A stretch of 64,000 bases of DNA from Pseudorhizobium endolithicum (GCF_902153245.2 NZ_CABFWF030000015.1:124001-188000), one strand, 5' to 3'; positions 18,105 to 28,342 are shown, counted from the stretch's first letter. Notes: generated by a model not told the origin, from the letters alone. Made by a program: numbers and translations.

Positions 18105-18701
18105 TCAGCCGGGATAGATTCCGAGGAAACGCTCCAGCGTGTCTGACAGCAGCATGGTCGGCACGATCAGCACCATGGTCAGCGTTGCGATCATCAGCGG
18201 ATGTGGCCCACAGATGAGCCGGAAGATGCGCGATATGGAAAAGACCAGCGCGACCATCAGGAAGAGCCAGATCAGCGACAGGAAGCCCGTCAATCCCGGA
18301 GCGAGCATCAGCAGAAGGCTGAGCAAGCCATAGGCATAGGCGAAGGGAACGGAGAGCCAGTTCACCGCCACGACCATCGCATGGTATTTCCGGCCAAGCC
18401 CGAGGGCGAAGGCCAGGAGCCCGATCAGTACCAGCGGCACCAGCCAGTTGGCGAATTCCAGCATGCCCAGCCGGAAAAAGAAGATGCCGCCCAGTTCCGT
18501 GTCCCGCGGCATGCCCCGCAGATAGAGTTCCCTCCACCAGAGCCAGGAGATCGCCATGGCGGGGAGGCACCAGACGATGGCCCAGAAGGAGCGCAGCAGG
18601 CCGCGGTCGGAGATGTCGAGTTTCTGGAGCCCGGCTGCATCTCCCCGGACGAGTTGCCAGAGGCCGGCGAGGTAGTATCTGACCTCAAATGCTCCGGGCA
18701 T
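18105..18701 (-). CDS. Unrecognised integral membrane protein downstream of dapE
   Basis: A 198-residue protein from ATG 18701 ([20 protein letters not shown]). The frame extends to 18848 inside dapE, but that part reads as an out-of-frame shadow. It has about five hydrophobic helices: residues 35-50, 75-95, 105-120, 125-160 and 170-190. It contains no motif that I can tie to a function; its overall shape is somewhat like Yip1-domain proteins. Its start lies within the last 17 bases of dapE, so it is probably translated by coupling and belongs to the dapD-dapE operon. Conserved in rhizobia as an unnamed transmembrane protein, as far as I recall. Confidence 0.72.
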   Translation of the reverse strand: MPGAFEVRYYLAGLWQLVRGDAAGLQKLDISDRGLLRSFWAIVWCLPAMAISWLWWRELYLRGMPRDTELGGIFFFRLGMLEFANWLVPLVLIGLLAFALGLGRKYHAMVVAVNWLSVPFAYAYGLLSLLLMLAPGLTGFLSLIWLFLMVALVFSISRIFRLICGPHPLMIATLTMVLIVPTMLLSDTLERFLGIYPG

Positions 18702-19881
18702 GGCGGAACCAGTTGGAGATGAAACTGCCATAGATATCGGTGAGGAGTTCGAGATCCGCCACCGCCACCCGTTCGTCGACCATGTGCATGGTCTGGCCGA
18801 CGAGGCCGAATTCCACCACCGGGCAATAGTCCTTGATGAAGCGGGCATCGGAGGTGCCGCCGGTGGTGGAGAGCGCCGGCCGGCGCGACGTGACGTTCTC
18901 GATCGCCTCGCTGAGTGACCCGATCAAGGCGTCGCTGTGCGTCAGGAAGACATGGCTCGGACGCTCGTTCCATGTGATGTCGTAACGGACCGGGTCGCGC
19001 CCCGGCCGCAATGTGCCCTGAGAGGCTGCGGTATCGAGGCGGCGCAGAATTTCCGTTTGCAGGCTCTCGACCGTCCAGGTGTCGTTGAAGCGGATGTTGA
19101 ATGCCGCGGTCGCCTTGGCCGGAATGACGTTGACGGCGGGATTGCCGGTATCGACGGAGGTGACTTCCATGTTGGAAGCCGGAAAGTCCTTCGTGCCGTT
19201 GTCGTAAGGCTGCTCCATCAAGGCATGGGTCAACTGAAGCAGTCCACGGACCGGATTGTCGGCAAGATGCGGGTAGGCGGAGTGGCCCTGTACGCCCTGC
19301 ACGGTGATCCGTCCGGAAAGCGAGCCGCGCCGGCCGATCTTGATCATGTCGCCGAGGACGTCCGGATTGGTGGGCTCTCCGACAAGGCAGGCATCCCAGG
19401 TCTCGCCCTTGTCCGCGGCCCATTTGAGCAGTTTTTCCGTGCCGTTGATCGACGGGCCTTCCTCGTCGCCGGTGATCAGGAAGGAGATCGAACCCTCCGG
19501 GGCTCCATGCGCCTCGATATGGCGGGCGACAGCCGCCACGAAGCAGGCGATCCCGCCCTTCATGTCGACGGCGCCGCGACCGTACAGCATCCCGCCGTCG
19601 ATATCGGCTGCAAAAGGAGGATGCGACCAATCGGCCTCGTCGCCCGGCGGAACGACGTCGGTATGGCCGGCAAACATCAGGTGAGGGCCGTCGCTGCCGA
19701 TCCGCGCATAGAGGTTCTCCACGTCCGGCGTGCCGGCGGCACTTGCCACCATCCGCTCGACGCGGAAGCCGAGCGGCGACAGCATGGCTTCGAGAGCGGT
19801 CAGGGCTCCACCTTCCGCGGGCGTTACCGAAGGGCAGCGGATCAGTGCCTGGAGGTTTTCTACGGGATCGGTGGCAGCCAT
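18685..19881 (-). CDS. dapE: Succinyl-diaminopimelate desuccinylase
   Basis: Zinc-dependent M20-family hydrolase of the succinylase branch of lysine/meso-DAP synthesis. The 398-residue protein has the metal motifs [13 protein letters not shown] (first His and catalytic Asp), [11 protein letters not shown] (bridging Asp) and TGDEEGPS (general base Glu), with VGEPTNPD downstream. A dimerisation domain occupies about residues 180-295. It lies 6 bases after dapD on the same strand, so the two consecutive pathway enzymes form an operon. Confidence 0.96.
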   Translation of the reverse strand: MAATDPVENLQALIRCPSVTPAEGGALTALEAMLSPLGFRVERMVASAAGTPDVENLYARIGSDGPHLMFAGHTDVVPPGDEADWSHPPFAADIDGGMLYGRGAVDMKGGIACFVAAVARHIEAHGAPEGSISFLITGDEEGPSINGTEKLLKWAADKGETWDACLVGEPTNPDVLGDMIKIGRRGSLSGRITVQGVQGHSAYPHLADNPVRGLLQLTHALMEQPYDNGTKDFPASNMEVTSVDTGNPAVNVIPAKATAAFNIRFNDTWTVESLQTEILRRLDTAASQGTLRPGRDPVRYDITWNERPSHVFLTHSDALIGSLSEAIENVTSRRPALSTTGGTSDARFIKDYCPVVEFGLVGQTMHMVDERVAVADLELLTDIYGSFISNWFRHARSI

Positions 19882-19887
19882 TGCCGA

Positions 19888-20742
19888 TCAGTCTCGCAAC
19901 AACTCGTTGATGCCCGTCTTGGAGCGCGTCTTCTCGTCGACGCGCTTGACGATGACCGCGCAATAGAGGTTCGGGCCGGGTTCGCCGTTGGGGAAGGGCT
20001 TGCCCGGCATCGTTCCCGCGACCACGACCGAATAGGGGGGAACTTCGCCATAGGTGATCTCGCCCGTGGCGCGGTCGACGATCTTGGTGGACTTGCCGAT
20101 GAAGACGCCCATACCGAGCACCGACCCTTCGCGGATGATGCAGCCTTCGACGACCTCGGAACGAGCGCCGATGAAGCAGTTGTCCTCGATGATCGTCGGG
20201 CCGGCCTGCATGGGCTCAAGCACGCCGCCGATGCCGACGCCGCCGGAGAGATGCACGTTCTTGCCGATCTGTGCGCAGGAGCCCACGGTCGCCCAGGTAT
20301 CGACCATCGTGCCTTCGCCCACATAGGCGCCGAGGTTCACGAAGGACGGCATCAGCACGACGTTCGGCGCAATGTAGGCCGAACGGCGTACCACGGCGTT
20401 CGGCACGGCGCGGAAAGCGGCAGCCCGAAACTCGCTCTCGCCCCAGCCCTCGAACTTCGATGGAACCTTGTCCCACCAGGTGGACTGGCCGGGGCCCCCC
20501 TTGACAACCTCCATGTCGTTCAGGCGGAACGACAGGAGCACGGCCTTCTTCAGCCACTGGTTGACTTTCCACGATCCGTCCGCCTGACGCTCCGCCACAC
20601 GCGCCTTGCCGGAGTCGAGAAGGTTCAGCGCGGCATCGACGGCATCCCGAACCTCTCCCTTCGTCGAAACCGAAACGCCCTCTCGTTGTTCGAAGGCTGT
20701 CTCGATGGTCATCTCCAGAGAGGTGAGATCCGTGCTGCTCAT
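19888..20742 (-). CDS. dapD: 2,3,4,5-tetrahydropyridine-2,6-dicarboxylate N-succinyltransferase
   Basis: Succinyl-CoA-dependent enzyme of the DAP/lysine pathway, trimeric with a left-handed beta-helix. The 284-residue protein shows hexapeptide-repeat character from about residue 100 to 230 (for example [20 protein letters not shown] and [20 protein letters not shown]) and the conserved C-terminal [20 protein letters not shown]. It heads the dapD-dapE-membrane protein operon. It is divergent from the LOG-family gene, and the two share a 130-base promoter region. Confidence 0.96.
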   Translation of the reverse strand: MSSTDLTSLEMTIETAFEQREGVSVSTKGEVRDAVDAALNLLDSGKARVAERQADGSWKVNQWLKKAVLLSFRLNDMEVVKGGPGQSTWWDKVPSKFEGWGESEFRAAAFRAVPNAVVRRSAYIAPNVVLMPSFVNLGAYVGEGTMVDTWATVGSCAQIGKNVHLSGGVGIGGVLEPMQAGPTIIEDNCFIGARSEVVEGCIIREGSVLGMGVFIGKSTKIVDRATGEITYGEVPPYSVVVAGTMPGKPFPNGEPGPNLYCAVIVKRVDEKTRSKTGINELLRD

Positions 20743-20872
20743 GGCAAGTCCTTAACGTCGCATGGGTAGGATAGGGGCCGGCGGCTGGCCAGATGATGAT
20801 GATTGATCTATGCGACGGTCACTCCACCGTCAATGTGAATTGGCGCATTGCGCCCGACTTGAAAGGCAGGAC

Positions 20873-21733
20873 ATGGCGAAGCTCAAGAAGGACGAACCGC
20901 GGCGTAAGGACGGGGTATGGGACCCACTGAAGGACAGTTCTACCGACCGGCAGAGTGCCGCCGGCGTGCCGCAGACGCCGCAGTCGATGTCGCCTTCCTA
21001 TCGCCTCGCCTATGCCGACGACGAGTTCCTCTGCCGCGAGGAACTGCGACCGGTACGGCTCCAACTGGAACTTCTCAAGGCCGAGATGGTCCTTGCCGAG
21101 AATGGCATCAAGTCGACGGTCGTATTGTTCGGTGGCGCCCGCATTCCGGCACCCGGACAAGCGGCCTGGGCTGCCCGGAACGAGACCCAGCGCAAGAACC
21201 TCGAAGCAGCCTCCGCCTATTACGAGGAGGCGCGCAAGTTTGCCAAGCTGTGCGCCCTGCACGGCGAGAAATACGACCATCAGGAATATGTGGTGGTGAC
21301 GGGCGGCGGGCCGGGCGTCATGGAGGCGGGCAATCGGGGCGCTTCGGAGGCCGGAGCTCCGACGGTGGGCTTCAATATTGTCCTGCCGCATGAGCAGGCG
21401 CCCAATCCCTACGTCACTCCGGAACTCAGCCTCAACTTCCACTATTTCGCGATCCGCAAGATGCACCTGATGATGCGGGCAAAGGCGATCGTCATATTTC
21501 CAGGCGGATTCGGCACGATGGACGAGATGTTCGAAGCCCTGACCCTCATCCAGACGGGACGCATGGAGAAAATCCCCTTCATCCTTTTCGGCAAGGACTT
21601 CTGGCACCGGATCGTCAATTGGCAGGCTTTGGCCGATTTCGGCACGATCGCGCCGGAAGATATCGACCTCATCAGTTTCGTCGAGACCGCTGAGGAGGCT
21701 TGGAAGATCATCGGCGACTACTACGAGCATTAG
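20873..21733 (+). CDS. LOG-family protein (TIGR00730-type, cytokinin-riboside monophosphate phosphoribohydrolase-like)
   Basis: Rossmann-fold nucleotide hydrolase of the lysine-decarboxylase-like LOG family; characterised members release free base from AMP or cytokinin nucleotides. From ATG 20873 (MAKLKKDEPRRKDGV), with AGGCAGGA upstream, it has 286 residues. An N-terminal disordered region (about 1-50) precedes the fold. Signatures are VVVTGGGPGVMEAGNRGA and PGGFGTMDEMFEAL, the latter holding the catalytic Glu. This is the longer LOG type. Cytokinin activity is possible in a plant-associated bacterium but is not shown by the sequence; simple AMP hydrolysis is equally likely. Confidence 0.87.
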   Translation: MAKLKKDEPRRKDGVWDPLKDSSTDRQSAAGVPQTPQSMSPSYRLAYADDEFLCREELRPVRLQLELLKAEMVLAENGIKSTVVLFGGARIPAPGQAAWAARNETQRKNLEAASAYYEEARKFAKLCALHGEKYDHQEYVVVTGGGPGVMEAGNRGASEAGAPTVGFNIVLPHEQAPNPYVTPELSLNFHYFAIRKMHLMMRAKAIVIFPGGFGTMDEMFEALTLIQTGRMEKIPFILFGKDFWHRIVNWQALADFGTIAPEDIDLISFVETAEEAWKIIGDYYEH

Positions 21734-21741
21734 AACGAAGA

Positions 21742-21768
21742 AACCCGCCCCTGGCGGTGGGGCGGGTT
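21742..21768. terminator. Bidirectional hairpin between convergent LOG and EF-hand genes
   Basis: A perfect 10-bp stem (AACCCGCCCC / GGGGCGGGTT) with a 7-base loop lies 8 bases after the LOG gene stop and 28 bases before the end of the EF-hand gene. On the minus strand it is followed by TCTTCGTTC, which is moderately T-rich. It probably terminates transcription from both sides. Confidence 0.65.
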
Positions 21769-21796
21769 CAACGACGTGCCGTTCTAATCGCGGCGA

Positions 21797-22408
21797 TTAG
21801 AAGGGGCGGTCCGGCATGTCGTCGATGGTGATCGCGTTGTCTCCATTGCGGTCCATGCGGGTGAACAGCTTGTCGACGGCGGCACCCACTTCGGCCTTGC
21901 TGAACTGGCCGTTTTCGTCAGTGTCCGCATGGCGTATCAGTTGCATACCGCCCATGCGGCCATGGTGCATGCCCCAGCGGTGTCCACCGTGCCGACGGTC
22001 ACGGTCTCCGCGGCGCTCTGCGCGGTCCTGGCTGTCAGCTTCTTCTCCAGCCTGTGCTGTCTCCTGTCGACGTTCCTCGCGCCGCTCTGCCCGTTCCTTT
22101 CGGAACTCCTCCATCTTGGCCTTGCGATAGGCACGGAGTTCACCGGGGATCAGGTTGCCATCCTTGTCGGTGTCGATCTCGTTGAACAGCGCGTCCTGTC
22201 TTGCCGAGACCTCTTCCTTGGTGATCTTGGCATCCTTGTCGGCGTCTGCCGTCTTCAGCAGGCGGATAAAGGTCATCTCCTGCATCATGCCGCCTCTGCC
22301 GGCGTGCCGGCCGGGGCCGTCGCGCCCTGGGCCGGCGAAGCTCGGCGCGGCGGTACCGGCGACGAGAACAGCGGCAAGTGAGGCGAGTACGATCTTGCGG
22401 GTCTTCAT
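21797..22408 (-). CDS. Exported EF-hand (calcium-binding) protein
   Basis: A 203-residue protein with a clear Sec signal peptide (MKTRKIVLASLAAVLVAGTAAPSFAG, cleaved near residue 25) and four EF-hand-like loops. Two are before the middle (DADKDAKITKEE and DTDKDGNLIPGE) and two at the C-terminus (DTDENGQFSKAE and DRNGDNAITIDD). Between the pairs, about residues 100-150, is a strongly charged Arg/Glu-rich segment followed by a Gly/His-rich one (RRHGGHRWGMHHGRMGG). Periplasmic calcium binding is implied; the role is unknown. GGAAGGAG precedes the start. A small dyad (ATAGCTTGAAGCTAT) lies in its leader at about 22434-22448. Confidence 0.82.
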   Translation of the reverse strand: MKTRKIVLASLAAVLVAGTAAPSFAGPGRDGPGRHAGRGGMMQEMTFIRLLKTADADKDAKITKEEVSARQDALFNEIDTDKDGNLIPGELRAYRKAKMEEFRKERAERREERRQETAQAGEEADSQDRAERRGDRDRRHGGHRWGMHHGRMGGMQLIRHADTDENGQFSKAEVGAAVDKLFTRMDRNGDNAITIDDMPDRPF

Positions 22409-22510
22409 GGAGAGGCTCCTTCCTCGGTTGCTCTATAGCTTCAAGCTATGGCCGGTCCGGCGGAGGAACCACTTAAACATCCGTAATCTGGATGAACTTT
22501 CGGTAACGTG

Positions 22511-23221
22511 TCAGCGTGCCGCAAGCGCCGAGAGGAAGCCTTGCAGGTCGTCGGTGAGGTAGTCGATGTGGTCGTCCTCCTCCGACAGCACCTCCCAACG
22601 CTCCACCAGAACGTCGTCCAGGTTGCGCGGTGCCAGAAGCACGGTGCGCATGCCCAGCGCCTTCGGAACCTTCAGGTTGCGGGGCAGATCCTCGAACATG
22701 GCGGCATGGCGCGTATCCACCCTGTGCAGGCTGGCGAACTTGTCATAGGTCGCGCCGGCGGGCTTCGGAATATAGTCGGCAGCCACGATGTCGAAGATGT
22801 CATCGAAGTGATCGAGGATCCCGAGCGCGCGGGCAGCCGCTTCGGCATGCGGCACGCTGCCGTTGGTGAAGATGAACTTGCGCCCCGGCAGCGCCTTGAT
22901 TGCCTCGCCCAGCTCCGGATGCGGCAGGAGCGCGGAGTAGTCGATCGCATGCGCCCGCTCCAGAAACGCGTCGGGATTGATCCCGTGGTTCAGCATCAAC
23001 CCCTGCAGGGTCGTCCCGTGTTCGTGATAGTAACGCTTCTGCAGCGCCCTGGCCTCCTCCCGCTCCAACTGCAGCAGTTCTGAAACATAGGCGGTCATGT
23101 TCTGGTCGATCTGCGCGAACAGGTTGACATGATGCGGATAGAGCGTGTTGTCGAGGTCGAACACCCAGTCACGGATATGGGCGAAATCGGCAGCTACGGG
23201 GGATCGCTTGGGCTTGGTCAT
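22511..23221 (-). CDS. HAD-family pyrimidine 5'-nucleotidase
   Basis: Haloacid-dehalogenase superfamily phosphatase of 236 residues. Motif I is VFDLDNTLYPH (nucleophile Asp), motif II IFTNGS, motif III around KPAGATYDKF and motif IV MFEDLPRNL. The DLDNTLYP form with a helical cap between about residues 30 and 110 matches the Sdt1/pyrimidine 5'-nucleotidase subfamily, which dephosphorylates UMP or CMP. The substrate is a family inference. It is divergent from the DMT transporter gene with about 100 bases between them. Confidence 0.88.
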   Translation of the reverse strand: MTKPKRSPVAADFAHIRDWVFDLDNTLYPHHVNLFAQIDQNMTAYVSELLQLEREEARALQKRYYHEHGTTLQGLMLNHGINPDAFLERAHAIDYSALLPHPELGEAIKALPGRKFIFTNGSVPHAEAAARALGILDHFDDIFDIVAADYIPKPAGATYDKFASLHRVDTRHAAMFEDLPRNLKVPKALGMRTVLLAPRNLDDVLVERWEVLSEEDDHIDYLTDDLQGFLSALAAR

Positions 23222-23323
23222 GCCGCGTTATGCACCGTGGCGCGATGAAAGAAAACGGCAAACTCCGGTTCGGCCCGAAAGTGAGCTTGGCGAAGCGCGC
23301 AGGGGGTGCTAGCGGCCATCGTC

Positions 23324-24238
23324 ATGGAACTTTGGATTCCCATCACCGTCGCCTCGGCTTTCCTGCAGAACATGCGGTCTGCCCTGCAGAAGCATCTGCG
23401 GGGACGTCTGAGCACAACAGGTGCCACCTTCGTGCGCTTCGGCTATGGCGTGCCCTTCGCTTTAGCCTACATGGCTATCCTCCATTGGGGTCTCGGGCGG
23501 CCCATGCCGGTGCCCAATCTTTCATTCCTCATCTGGGCGGTTGCCGGCGGATTCGCCCAGATTGGCGCGACCTTCCTGCTGGTCTATATCTTCGCCTTCC
23601 GGAATTTCGCGGTGGGAACGGCCTATTCGCGCACGGAGCCCGCTCAGGCTGCGCTGGTGGCCCTCGTTCTGGTCGGCGAGACGGTGACGGCGGGCACGGT
23701 CATAGCCATTGCCATCTCCGTCGTCGGCGTGATGCTGATTTCGGTGGCGAGGACCGAATTGACGCCCAGATCGCTCGTCACATCCGTCGGCAGCCGCACG
23801 GCAGTTTTCGGGCTCCTGTCCGGTTTCCTCTTCGGCATCTCGGGCGTCTCCTACCGATATGCCTCGCTGTCGCTTGCTCCCAGCCTTCCCGCGCCCGATC
23901 CCGTGGTGCAGGCGGGCTACACGCTGATGGTGGTTATCGTCATGCAGGCGGTCGCCATGCTTGCCTGGATCATCGTCAGGGAGCGCCGGGAGTTGCAGCA
24001 GATCGCCGCCGCCTGGCGGCCGGCACTGCTGGTCGGCTTCGTCGGCGCCACCGCGTCCTTCGGCTGGTTCACGGCGATGACGCTTCAGCCGGCGGCTGTC
24101 ATCAAGGCACTGGCGCAGGTGGAGATGCTCTTCACATTCGCCTCGTCCGTCTTCGTGTTCAAGGAGCACATCAACCGGCTGGAGATTGCCGGCTGCGTGC
24201 TGATCGTACTCGGGATCCTGGCGCTGGTGCTGATCTGA
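23324..24238 (+). CDS. DMT-superfamily (EamA) transporter
   Basis: Inner-membrane drug/metabolite transporter-like protein, about 304 residues from ATG 23324 (MELWIPITVASAFLQNM); a GTG at 23306 is an alternative start. Ten hydrophobic helices arrange as two EamA halves (about 3-145 and 165-300). The second half ends with the typical LEIAGCVLIVLGILALVLI. The EPAQAALVALVLVGETVT segment in the first half resembles the conserved EP motif of the family. The substrate is unknown. It is convergent with argB; only nine bases separate the two stop codons. Confidence 0.85.
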   Translation: MELWIPITVASAFLQNMRSALQKHLRGRLSTTGATFVRFGYGVPFALAYMAILHWGLGRPMPVPNLSFLIWAVAGGFAQIGATFLLVYIFAFRNFAVGTAYSRTEPAQAALVALVLVGETVTAGTVIAIAISVVGVMLISVARTELTPRSLVTSVGSRTAVFGLLSGFLFGISGVSYRYASLSLAPSLPAPDPVVQAGYTLMVVIVMQAVAMLAWIIVRERRELQQIAAAWRPALLVGFVGATASFGWFTAMTLQPAAVIKALAQVEMLFTFASSVFVFKEHINRLEIAGCVLIVLGILALVLI

Positions 24239-24247
24239 TCTCGCCCG

Positions 24248-25135
24248 TTAGGGCACGATCAGCGTGCCGGCACCATGCTCGGTGAAGATCTCCAGCAGCA
24301 CTGAATGGGCGGTCTTTCCGTTGAGGATGACGACCCCCTGCACGCCCGCCTTGATGGCGTCGATGCAGGTTTCGACCTTCGGGATCATGCCGCCGGAGAT
24401 CGTCCCATCCTTGATCAGCGCCTGCGCCTCGGCGACCGACAGTTCCTTGATCAGTTCGCCCTGCTTGTTGAGAACGCCGGGCACATCGGTCAGGAACAGC
24501 AGTCGGGTGGCACGAAGCGCGCCGGCGATTGCCCCCGCGAAGGTGTCGGCATTGATATTGTAGGTAGCGCCGTCGCGGCCGGGCGCCACGGGAGCGATGA
24601 CGGGGATCATCTCCGACTTGGCGAGCAGGTCGAGAAGCGTGCGGTCGACTTCGACGACCTCGCCGACGAAGCCGAGATCCAGCACCCGTTCGATGTTCGA
24701 ATCCGGATCGACGATGGTCTTCTTCGCCTTTTCGGCGAAGACCATGTTGCCGTCCTTGCCGCACAGGCCGATCGCCCATTCGCCGGTCTGGTTGATGAGC
24801 GCGACGATCTCCTTGTTGATGGAGCCGGCCAGCACCATTTCAACGATCTCGACCGTCTTCGCATCGGTGACACGCAAGCCGCCTTCGAACTTGGATTCGA
24901 TGCCCATCTTGGAGAGCATCGCGCCGATCTGCGGGCCGCCGCCATGCACGACGATCGGGTTGACGCCGGACTGCTTCAGAAGCGCGATGTCCGCGGCGAA
25001 TGCCTTGCCGAGCTCGCTGTCGCCCATGGCGTGGCCGCCATACTTCACGACGATCGTCTTGTTTTCGTAGCGCTGCATGTAGGGCAGCGCCTGGGCCAGA
25101 AGTTTCGCCTGAAGTTCGCTGTCTGTGGCGCTCAT
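24248..25135 (-). CDS. argB: Acetylglutamate kinase
   Basis: Second step of arginine synthesis, phosphorylating N-acetylglutamate. The 295-residue protein has the amino-acid-kinase motifs KYGGHAMG near residue 34, [13 protein letters not shown] near 62 and the substrate-binding [15 protein letters not shown] near 190. The internal ARTP-like segment and the length fit the hexameric, arginine-inhibited class found in alphaproteobacteria, but the inhibition is an inference. It follows ysxC on the minus strand by about 75 bases, an order typical of rhizobia. argD and argF are elsewhere in this window at 57.9-60.0 kb. Confidence 0.96.
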   Translation of the reverse strand: MSATDSELQAKLLAQALPYMQRYENKTIVVKYGGHAMGDSELGKAFAADIALLKQSGVNPIVVHGGGPQIGAMLSKMGIESKFEGGLRVTDAKTVEIVEMVLAGSINKEIVALINQTGEWAIGLCGKDGNMVFAEKAKKTIVDPDSNIERVLDLGFVGEVVEVDRTLLDLLAKSEMIPVIAPVAPGRDGATYNINADTFAGAIAGALRATRLLFLTDVPGVLNKQGELIKELSVAEAQALIKDGTISGGMIPKVETCIDAIKAGVQGVVILNGKTAHSVLLEIFTEHGAGTLIVP

Positions 25136-25209
25136 GAAATTCCCCGTGATCTGCGTTGGCGCGTTTTAGCGCAGGTTCGTGACAGATGAAACCGGCGGCG
25201 AATGCGGTG

Positions 25210-25872
25210 TCACACGGTGGCGTAGCCGATCGTATGCGCAATGGCCCGGCGCAACTCGTCCACGCCCTTCGACTTCTCCGAGGATGTCGCGAGAATATCC
25301 GGATAGGCCGCCGGCCGCTTGCGGATCTTATCGGCCGTCTCCGAAACCAGCCTCGGCACGCCGGCCTCCTTGATCTTGTCGATCTTCGTCAGCACGATCT
25401 GGTAGGAAACGGCTGCCTTGTCGAGCAGGTCCAGAACCTCCTCGTCGTTCTTCTTGATGCCGTGGCGGCTGTCGATCAGCACATAGACGCGTTTCAACGT
25501 CGCGCGGCCGCGCAGATAGTCGAAGACGAGCTTCGTCCAGGCATCCACCTGGTCCTTCGGCGCCTGCGCATAACCGTAGCCCGGCATGTCGACGAGCGCC
25601 ATCGGCGGCAGGTCGTCCCCTTCACCCGAATAGCCCTGCGGCACGAAGTAGTTGAGTTCCTGGGTACGGCCCGGCGTGTTGGAGGTGCGTGCCAGCCCCT
25701 TGTGCCCCACCAGCGCGTTGATCAGTGATGACTTTCCGACATTCGAGCGGCCGGCGAAGGCCACTTCAAGGGGACCCTCCGGCGGCAGGAATTTCAGCGA
25801 GGGAACGCCGCGGATGAAGATCCACGGGCGGCCGAAGAGCGGCTTGTCGTCCGGAGTCGTTGGCGCGGGCAT
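25210..25872 (-). CDS. engB: Ribosome biogenesis GTP-binding protein YsxC/EngB
   Basis: Essential TRAFAC GTPase that helps assemble the 50S subunit. The 220-residue protein has G1 [12 protein letters not shown]2 NTPGRTQ, G3 DMPGYGYA and G4 TKIDKIKE in order. The length is normal. It is separated from yidC upstream by a terminator hairpin and about 120 bases, so it may have its own promoter. It is followed by argB. Confidence 0.95.
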   Translation of the reverse strand: MPAPTTPDDKPLFGRPWIFIRGVPSLKFLPPEGPLEVAFAGRSNVGKSSLINALVGHKGLARTSNTPGRTQELNYFVPQGYSGEGDDLPPMALVDMPGYGYAQAPKDQVDAWTKLVFDYLRGRATLKRVYVLIDSRHGIKKNDEEVLDLLDKAAVSYQIVLTKIDKIKEAGVPRLVSETADKIRKRPAAYPDILATSSEKSKGVDELRRAIAHTIGYATV

Positions 25873-25961
25873 GGTGGTCGTCCTGTCGCTGTGGAAGGGA
25901 CGGCTTCCGGTTTTTGGCCGACATTGTCAAGTTGCGGGTCCACGAAACCGGCACTGTCCGG

Positions 25962-25990
25962 CAAAGAAAAGCCCCGGCGAACCGGGGCTT
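25962..25990 (-). terminator. Rho-independent terminator after yidC
   Basis: On the minus strand a 9-bp stem (AAGCCCCGG / CCGGGGCTT) with tetraloop TTCG is followed by TTCTTTTGC. It begins six bases after the yidC stop codon and should end the rpmH-rnpA-yidC transcript. Confidence 0.9.
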
Positions 25991-25995
25991 CCAGG

Positions 25996-27789
25996 TTACT
26001 TGTTGGGGGCCGGTTTTCGCCGGAACATGCCCTTGATGTTGTCGAAGAGTTCGATCTTCGCGCCGTGGCGCTTCATGATCAGCGCCTGCTGCATGATCGA
26101 AAGCGTGTTGTTCCACGCCCAGTAGATGACGAGGCCTGCCGGGAAGGTCGCCAGCATGAAGGTGAAGATCAACGGCATCCAGTTGAAGATCATCGCCTGG
26201 GTCGGATCCGGAGGCGTCGGGTTCATGCGCATCTGCAGCCACATGGTGACGCCCATGATCAGCGGCCAGACGCCGATCAGCAGGAAGCCGGGCACGTCGT
26301 AGGGCAGAAGGCCGAACAGGTTGAAGAGCGACGTCGGATCCGGTGCGGACAGATCCTGGATCCAGCCGAAGAACGGCGCATGCCGCATCTCGATCGTGAC
26401 GTAGATCACCTTGTAGAGAGCGAAGAACACCGGGATCTGCAGGAGGATCGGCCAGCAGCCGGCGATCGGGTTGATCTTCTCCTCCTTGTAGAGCTGCATC
26501 ATCGCCTGCTGCATGGCCATGCGGTCATCACCGTGCTTGGCCTTCAGCTCTTCCATCTTCGGCTGCACGCGCTTCATATTGGCCATGGAGGCGTACTGCT
26601 TGCTGGCCAGCGGGAAGAAGATCGCCTTGACGACGATCGTCGTCATGAGGATCGCCACGCCGAAGTTTCCGAAGTAGCGGAAGAAGAAGTCCATCAGGTG
26701 GAACATCGGCTTGGTGATGAAGTAGAACCAGCCCCAGTCGATCAGGAGCTCGAAGCGCGGGATCGAGTACTGCTCTTCGTACTGGTCGACCAGCGGAACT
26801 TCCTTGGCGCCGGCGAAGACGAGGTTGGTTACCTCGGCGGACTGGTTTGGCTCTATCGTCAGCGCATCGCTGCGGAAGTCTGCCTGGTAGCGCGGCTGCC
26901 CGTCCTTGAAATGGGAGAAGCGGGATTCGTAGGGCAGGGACTGCGGCGGGATGAGAGTGGCGGCCCAGTACTTGTCTGTGATGCCAAGCCAGCCACCCGT
27001 GGCTTTCGCATTGGCGATCGCTTCCTCTTCGACGTCGTCGTAGCTTTCCTCCATCAGACCGGTCTCGCCGAGCACGCCGATGAAGCCTTCGTGGATGACG
27101 TAGACGGAAGGGGTCGCAGGCTTGTTGTAGCGCGTGACGCGGCCATAGGGGGCAAGCGATATGGCCTCGGCGGTCGGGTTCTCCACCTTGTCCGCGACGC
27201 TCAACATGTAGTGCTCATCGACCGAGATGGTGCGAGTGAAGACCACGCCCTTCTCGTTGGTGAACGTGAGGACGACCGGGGTCTCAACCGTCAGCTTCTC
27301 GCCGCTCGCGAGCGTCCACTGCGTCGACGGACCCGGCACGGAGCCGGAGTTGTCGCTCTGGACGAAGCCGAGTTCGGTGAAATAGCCGTCAGCCGTATTG
27401 GCTGGGGAGAAGAGGGTGATGATCGGGCTCTCCTCATCGACGGTCTCGTTGTATTCGCGCAGCTTCAGGTCGTCGAAACGCGCGCCGAGAAGATTGATGG
27501 AGCCGGAAAGCGCGGGAGTATCGATGGCGACGCGTGGGCTTGCCGCCACGGCCTGCTCACGGTTCTGCGTCGCCTGCGCCTGGTTGCCGCCTGGAAGATT
27601 GCCGCTCACTGTCGCGCCTGGGCTTTCCGGCGTCACGGGCTGCGCGGCTTCGCCCTGCAAGGCCTGCTGAGCCTCTAGCGCGCGCTGCTGCGCTTCCATC
27701 CTCGGGTTCATGTAGAGGAATTGCCAAGCAAGGACGATCACTACCGAGAGGGCGATCGCAATGAAGTAATTGCGGTTCTTTTCCATCAT
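25996..27789 (-). CDS. yidC: Membrane protein insertase YidC
   Basis: Inserts and folds inner-membrane proteins, alone or with SecYEG. The 597-residue protein has an N-terminal transmembrane anchor (residues 7-25), a Pro/Gln-rich linker, a large periplasmic domain (about 75-350) and a C-terminal insertase core with five helices (about 365-575). The core includes [20 protein letters not shown] and the hydrophilic-groove region. The length is usual for Gram-negative YidC. Its ATG overlaps the TGA of rnpA (ATGA), the classic rpmH-rnpA-yidC arrangement. Confidence 0.97.
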   Translation of the reverse strand: MMEKNRNYFIAIALSVVIVLAWQFLYMNPRMEAQQRALEAQQALQGEAAQPVTPESPGATVSGNLPGGNQAQATQNREQAVAASPRVAIDTPALSGSINLLGARFDDLKLREYNETVDEESPIITLFSPANTADGYFTELGFVQSDNSGSVPGPSTQWTLASGEKLTVETPVVLTFTNEKGVVFTRTISVDEHYMLSVADKVENPTAEAISLAPYGRVTRYNKPATPSVYVIHEGFIGVLGETGLMEESYDDVEEEAIANAKATGGWLGITDKYWAATLIPPQSLPYESRFSHFKDGQPRYQADFRSDALTIEPNQSAEVTNLVFAGAKEVPLVDQYEEQYSIPRFELLIDWGWFYFITKPMFHLMDFFFRYFGNFGVAILMTTIVVKAIFFPLASKQYASMANMKRVQPKMEELKAKHGDDRMAMQQAMMQLYKEEKINPIAGCWPILLQIPVFFALYKVIYVTIEMRHAPFFGWIQDLSAPDPTSLFNLFGLLPYDVPGFLLIGVWPLIMGVTMWLQMRMNPTPPDPTQAMIFNWMPLIFTFMLATFPAGLVIYWAWNNTLSIMQQALIMKRHGAKIELFDNIKGMFRRKPAPNK

Positions 27790-28196
27790 GCTTTCCTGGA
27801 ACGGGTCTCCTCGGACCGTTTCGGTCGCGGCCGGCCGTTGATCCGCTCGGCGAGTTGTGCAGTGAGTTCTGCGAACGGTACCGTCAGGACCTCCCGTCGC
27901 GCGACAATGACATAGTCGTGTCCGGCTTTCATTGCAAACCCGGCGCTCTGCCGTACCGCCTCCTTGAGGCGTCGGCGCATGCGGTTTCGCGCCACGGCAT
28001 TGCCGTGCTTCTTGGTAACGGTGAAACCGACGCGTGGTGGTGAATCCGGGGCCTGACGGTCCAGGACTTCCAGAAGAAAGGTTCGGCCTCGCCGGCTTTC
28101 ACCCGTACGCACGGCAAGAAACTGCGGCCGGCTCTTCAGCCGCCCGACAGTCGTCTTGGATGTCTTTCCGTTCGTCATTGCCCGGTTGTCGGGCAC
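27786..28196 (-). CDS. rnpA: Ribonuclease P protein component
   Basis: Basic protein subunit that assists the RNase P ribozyme in trimming tRNA 5' ends. The frame begins at GTG 28196 with AAGGG just upstream; an ATG at 28178 ([17 protein letters not shown]) is a plausible alternative with a poorer ribosome-binding site. The signature is [20 protein letters not shown], the RNR motif of the family, preceded by RVGFTVT. It sits nine bases after rpmH and overlaps yidC by four bases. Confidence 0.94.
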   Translation of the reverse strand: MPDNRAMTNGKTSKTTVGRLKSRPQFLAVRTGESRRGRTFLLEVLDRQAPDSPPRVGFTVTKKHGNAVARNRMRRRLKEAVRQSAGFAMKAGHDYVIVARREVLTVPFAELTAQLAERINGRPRPKRSEETRSRKA

Positions 28197-28204
28197 GCCC
28201 GCCC

Positions 28205-28342
28205 TTAGGCCGACAGACGCTTGCGGCCGCGTGCGCGACGAGCTGCAAGAACCTTGCGGCCACCATTGGTCGCCATGCGGGCCCGGAAGCCGTGGCGGCG
28301 CTTGCGGACAAGCTTGGACGGTTGATAGGTACGCTTCGACAT
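28205..28342 (-). CDS. rpmH: 50S ribosomal protein L34
   Basis: A 45-residue ribosomal protein, too short for most gene callers' default length cut-offs, read on the minus strand from ATG 28342. It starts [18 protein letters not shown], continues [19 protein letters not shown] and ends RGRKRLSA, the standard basic L34 sequence. It precedes rnpA by only eight bases. A strong promoter lies about 120 bases upstream. Confidence 0.97.
   Translation of the reverse strand: MSKRTYQPSKLVRKRRHGFRARMATNGGRKVLAARRARGRKRLSA

Noticed and set aside
18937..20769. A 610-codon plus-strand frame opposite dapE and dapD
   Set aside because: Antisense to two well-supported enzymes; no initiation site and no recognisable sequence.
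25891..27678. A 595-codon plus-strand frame opposite yidC
   Set aside because: Antisense to yidC; the His/Asp/Arg-rich translation has no domain character.
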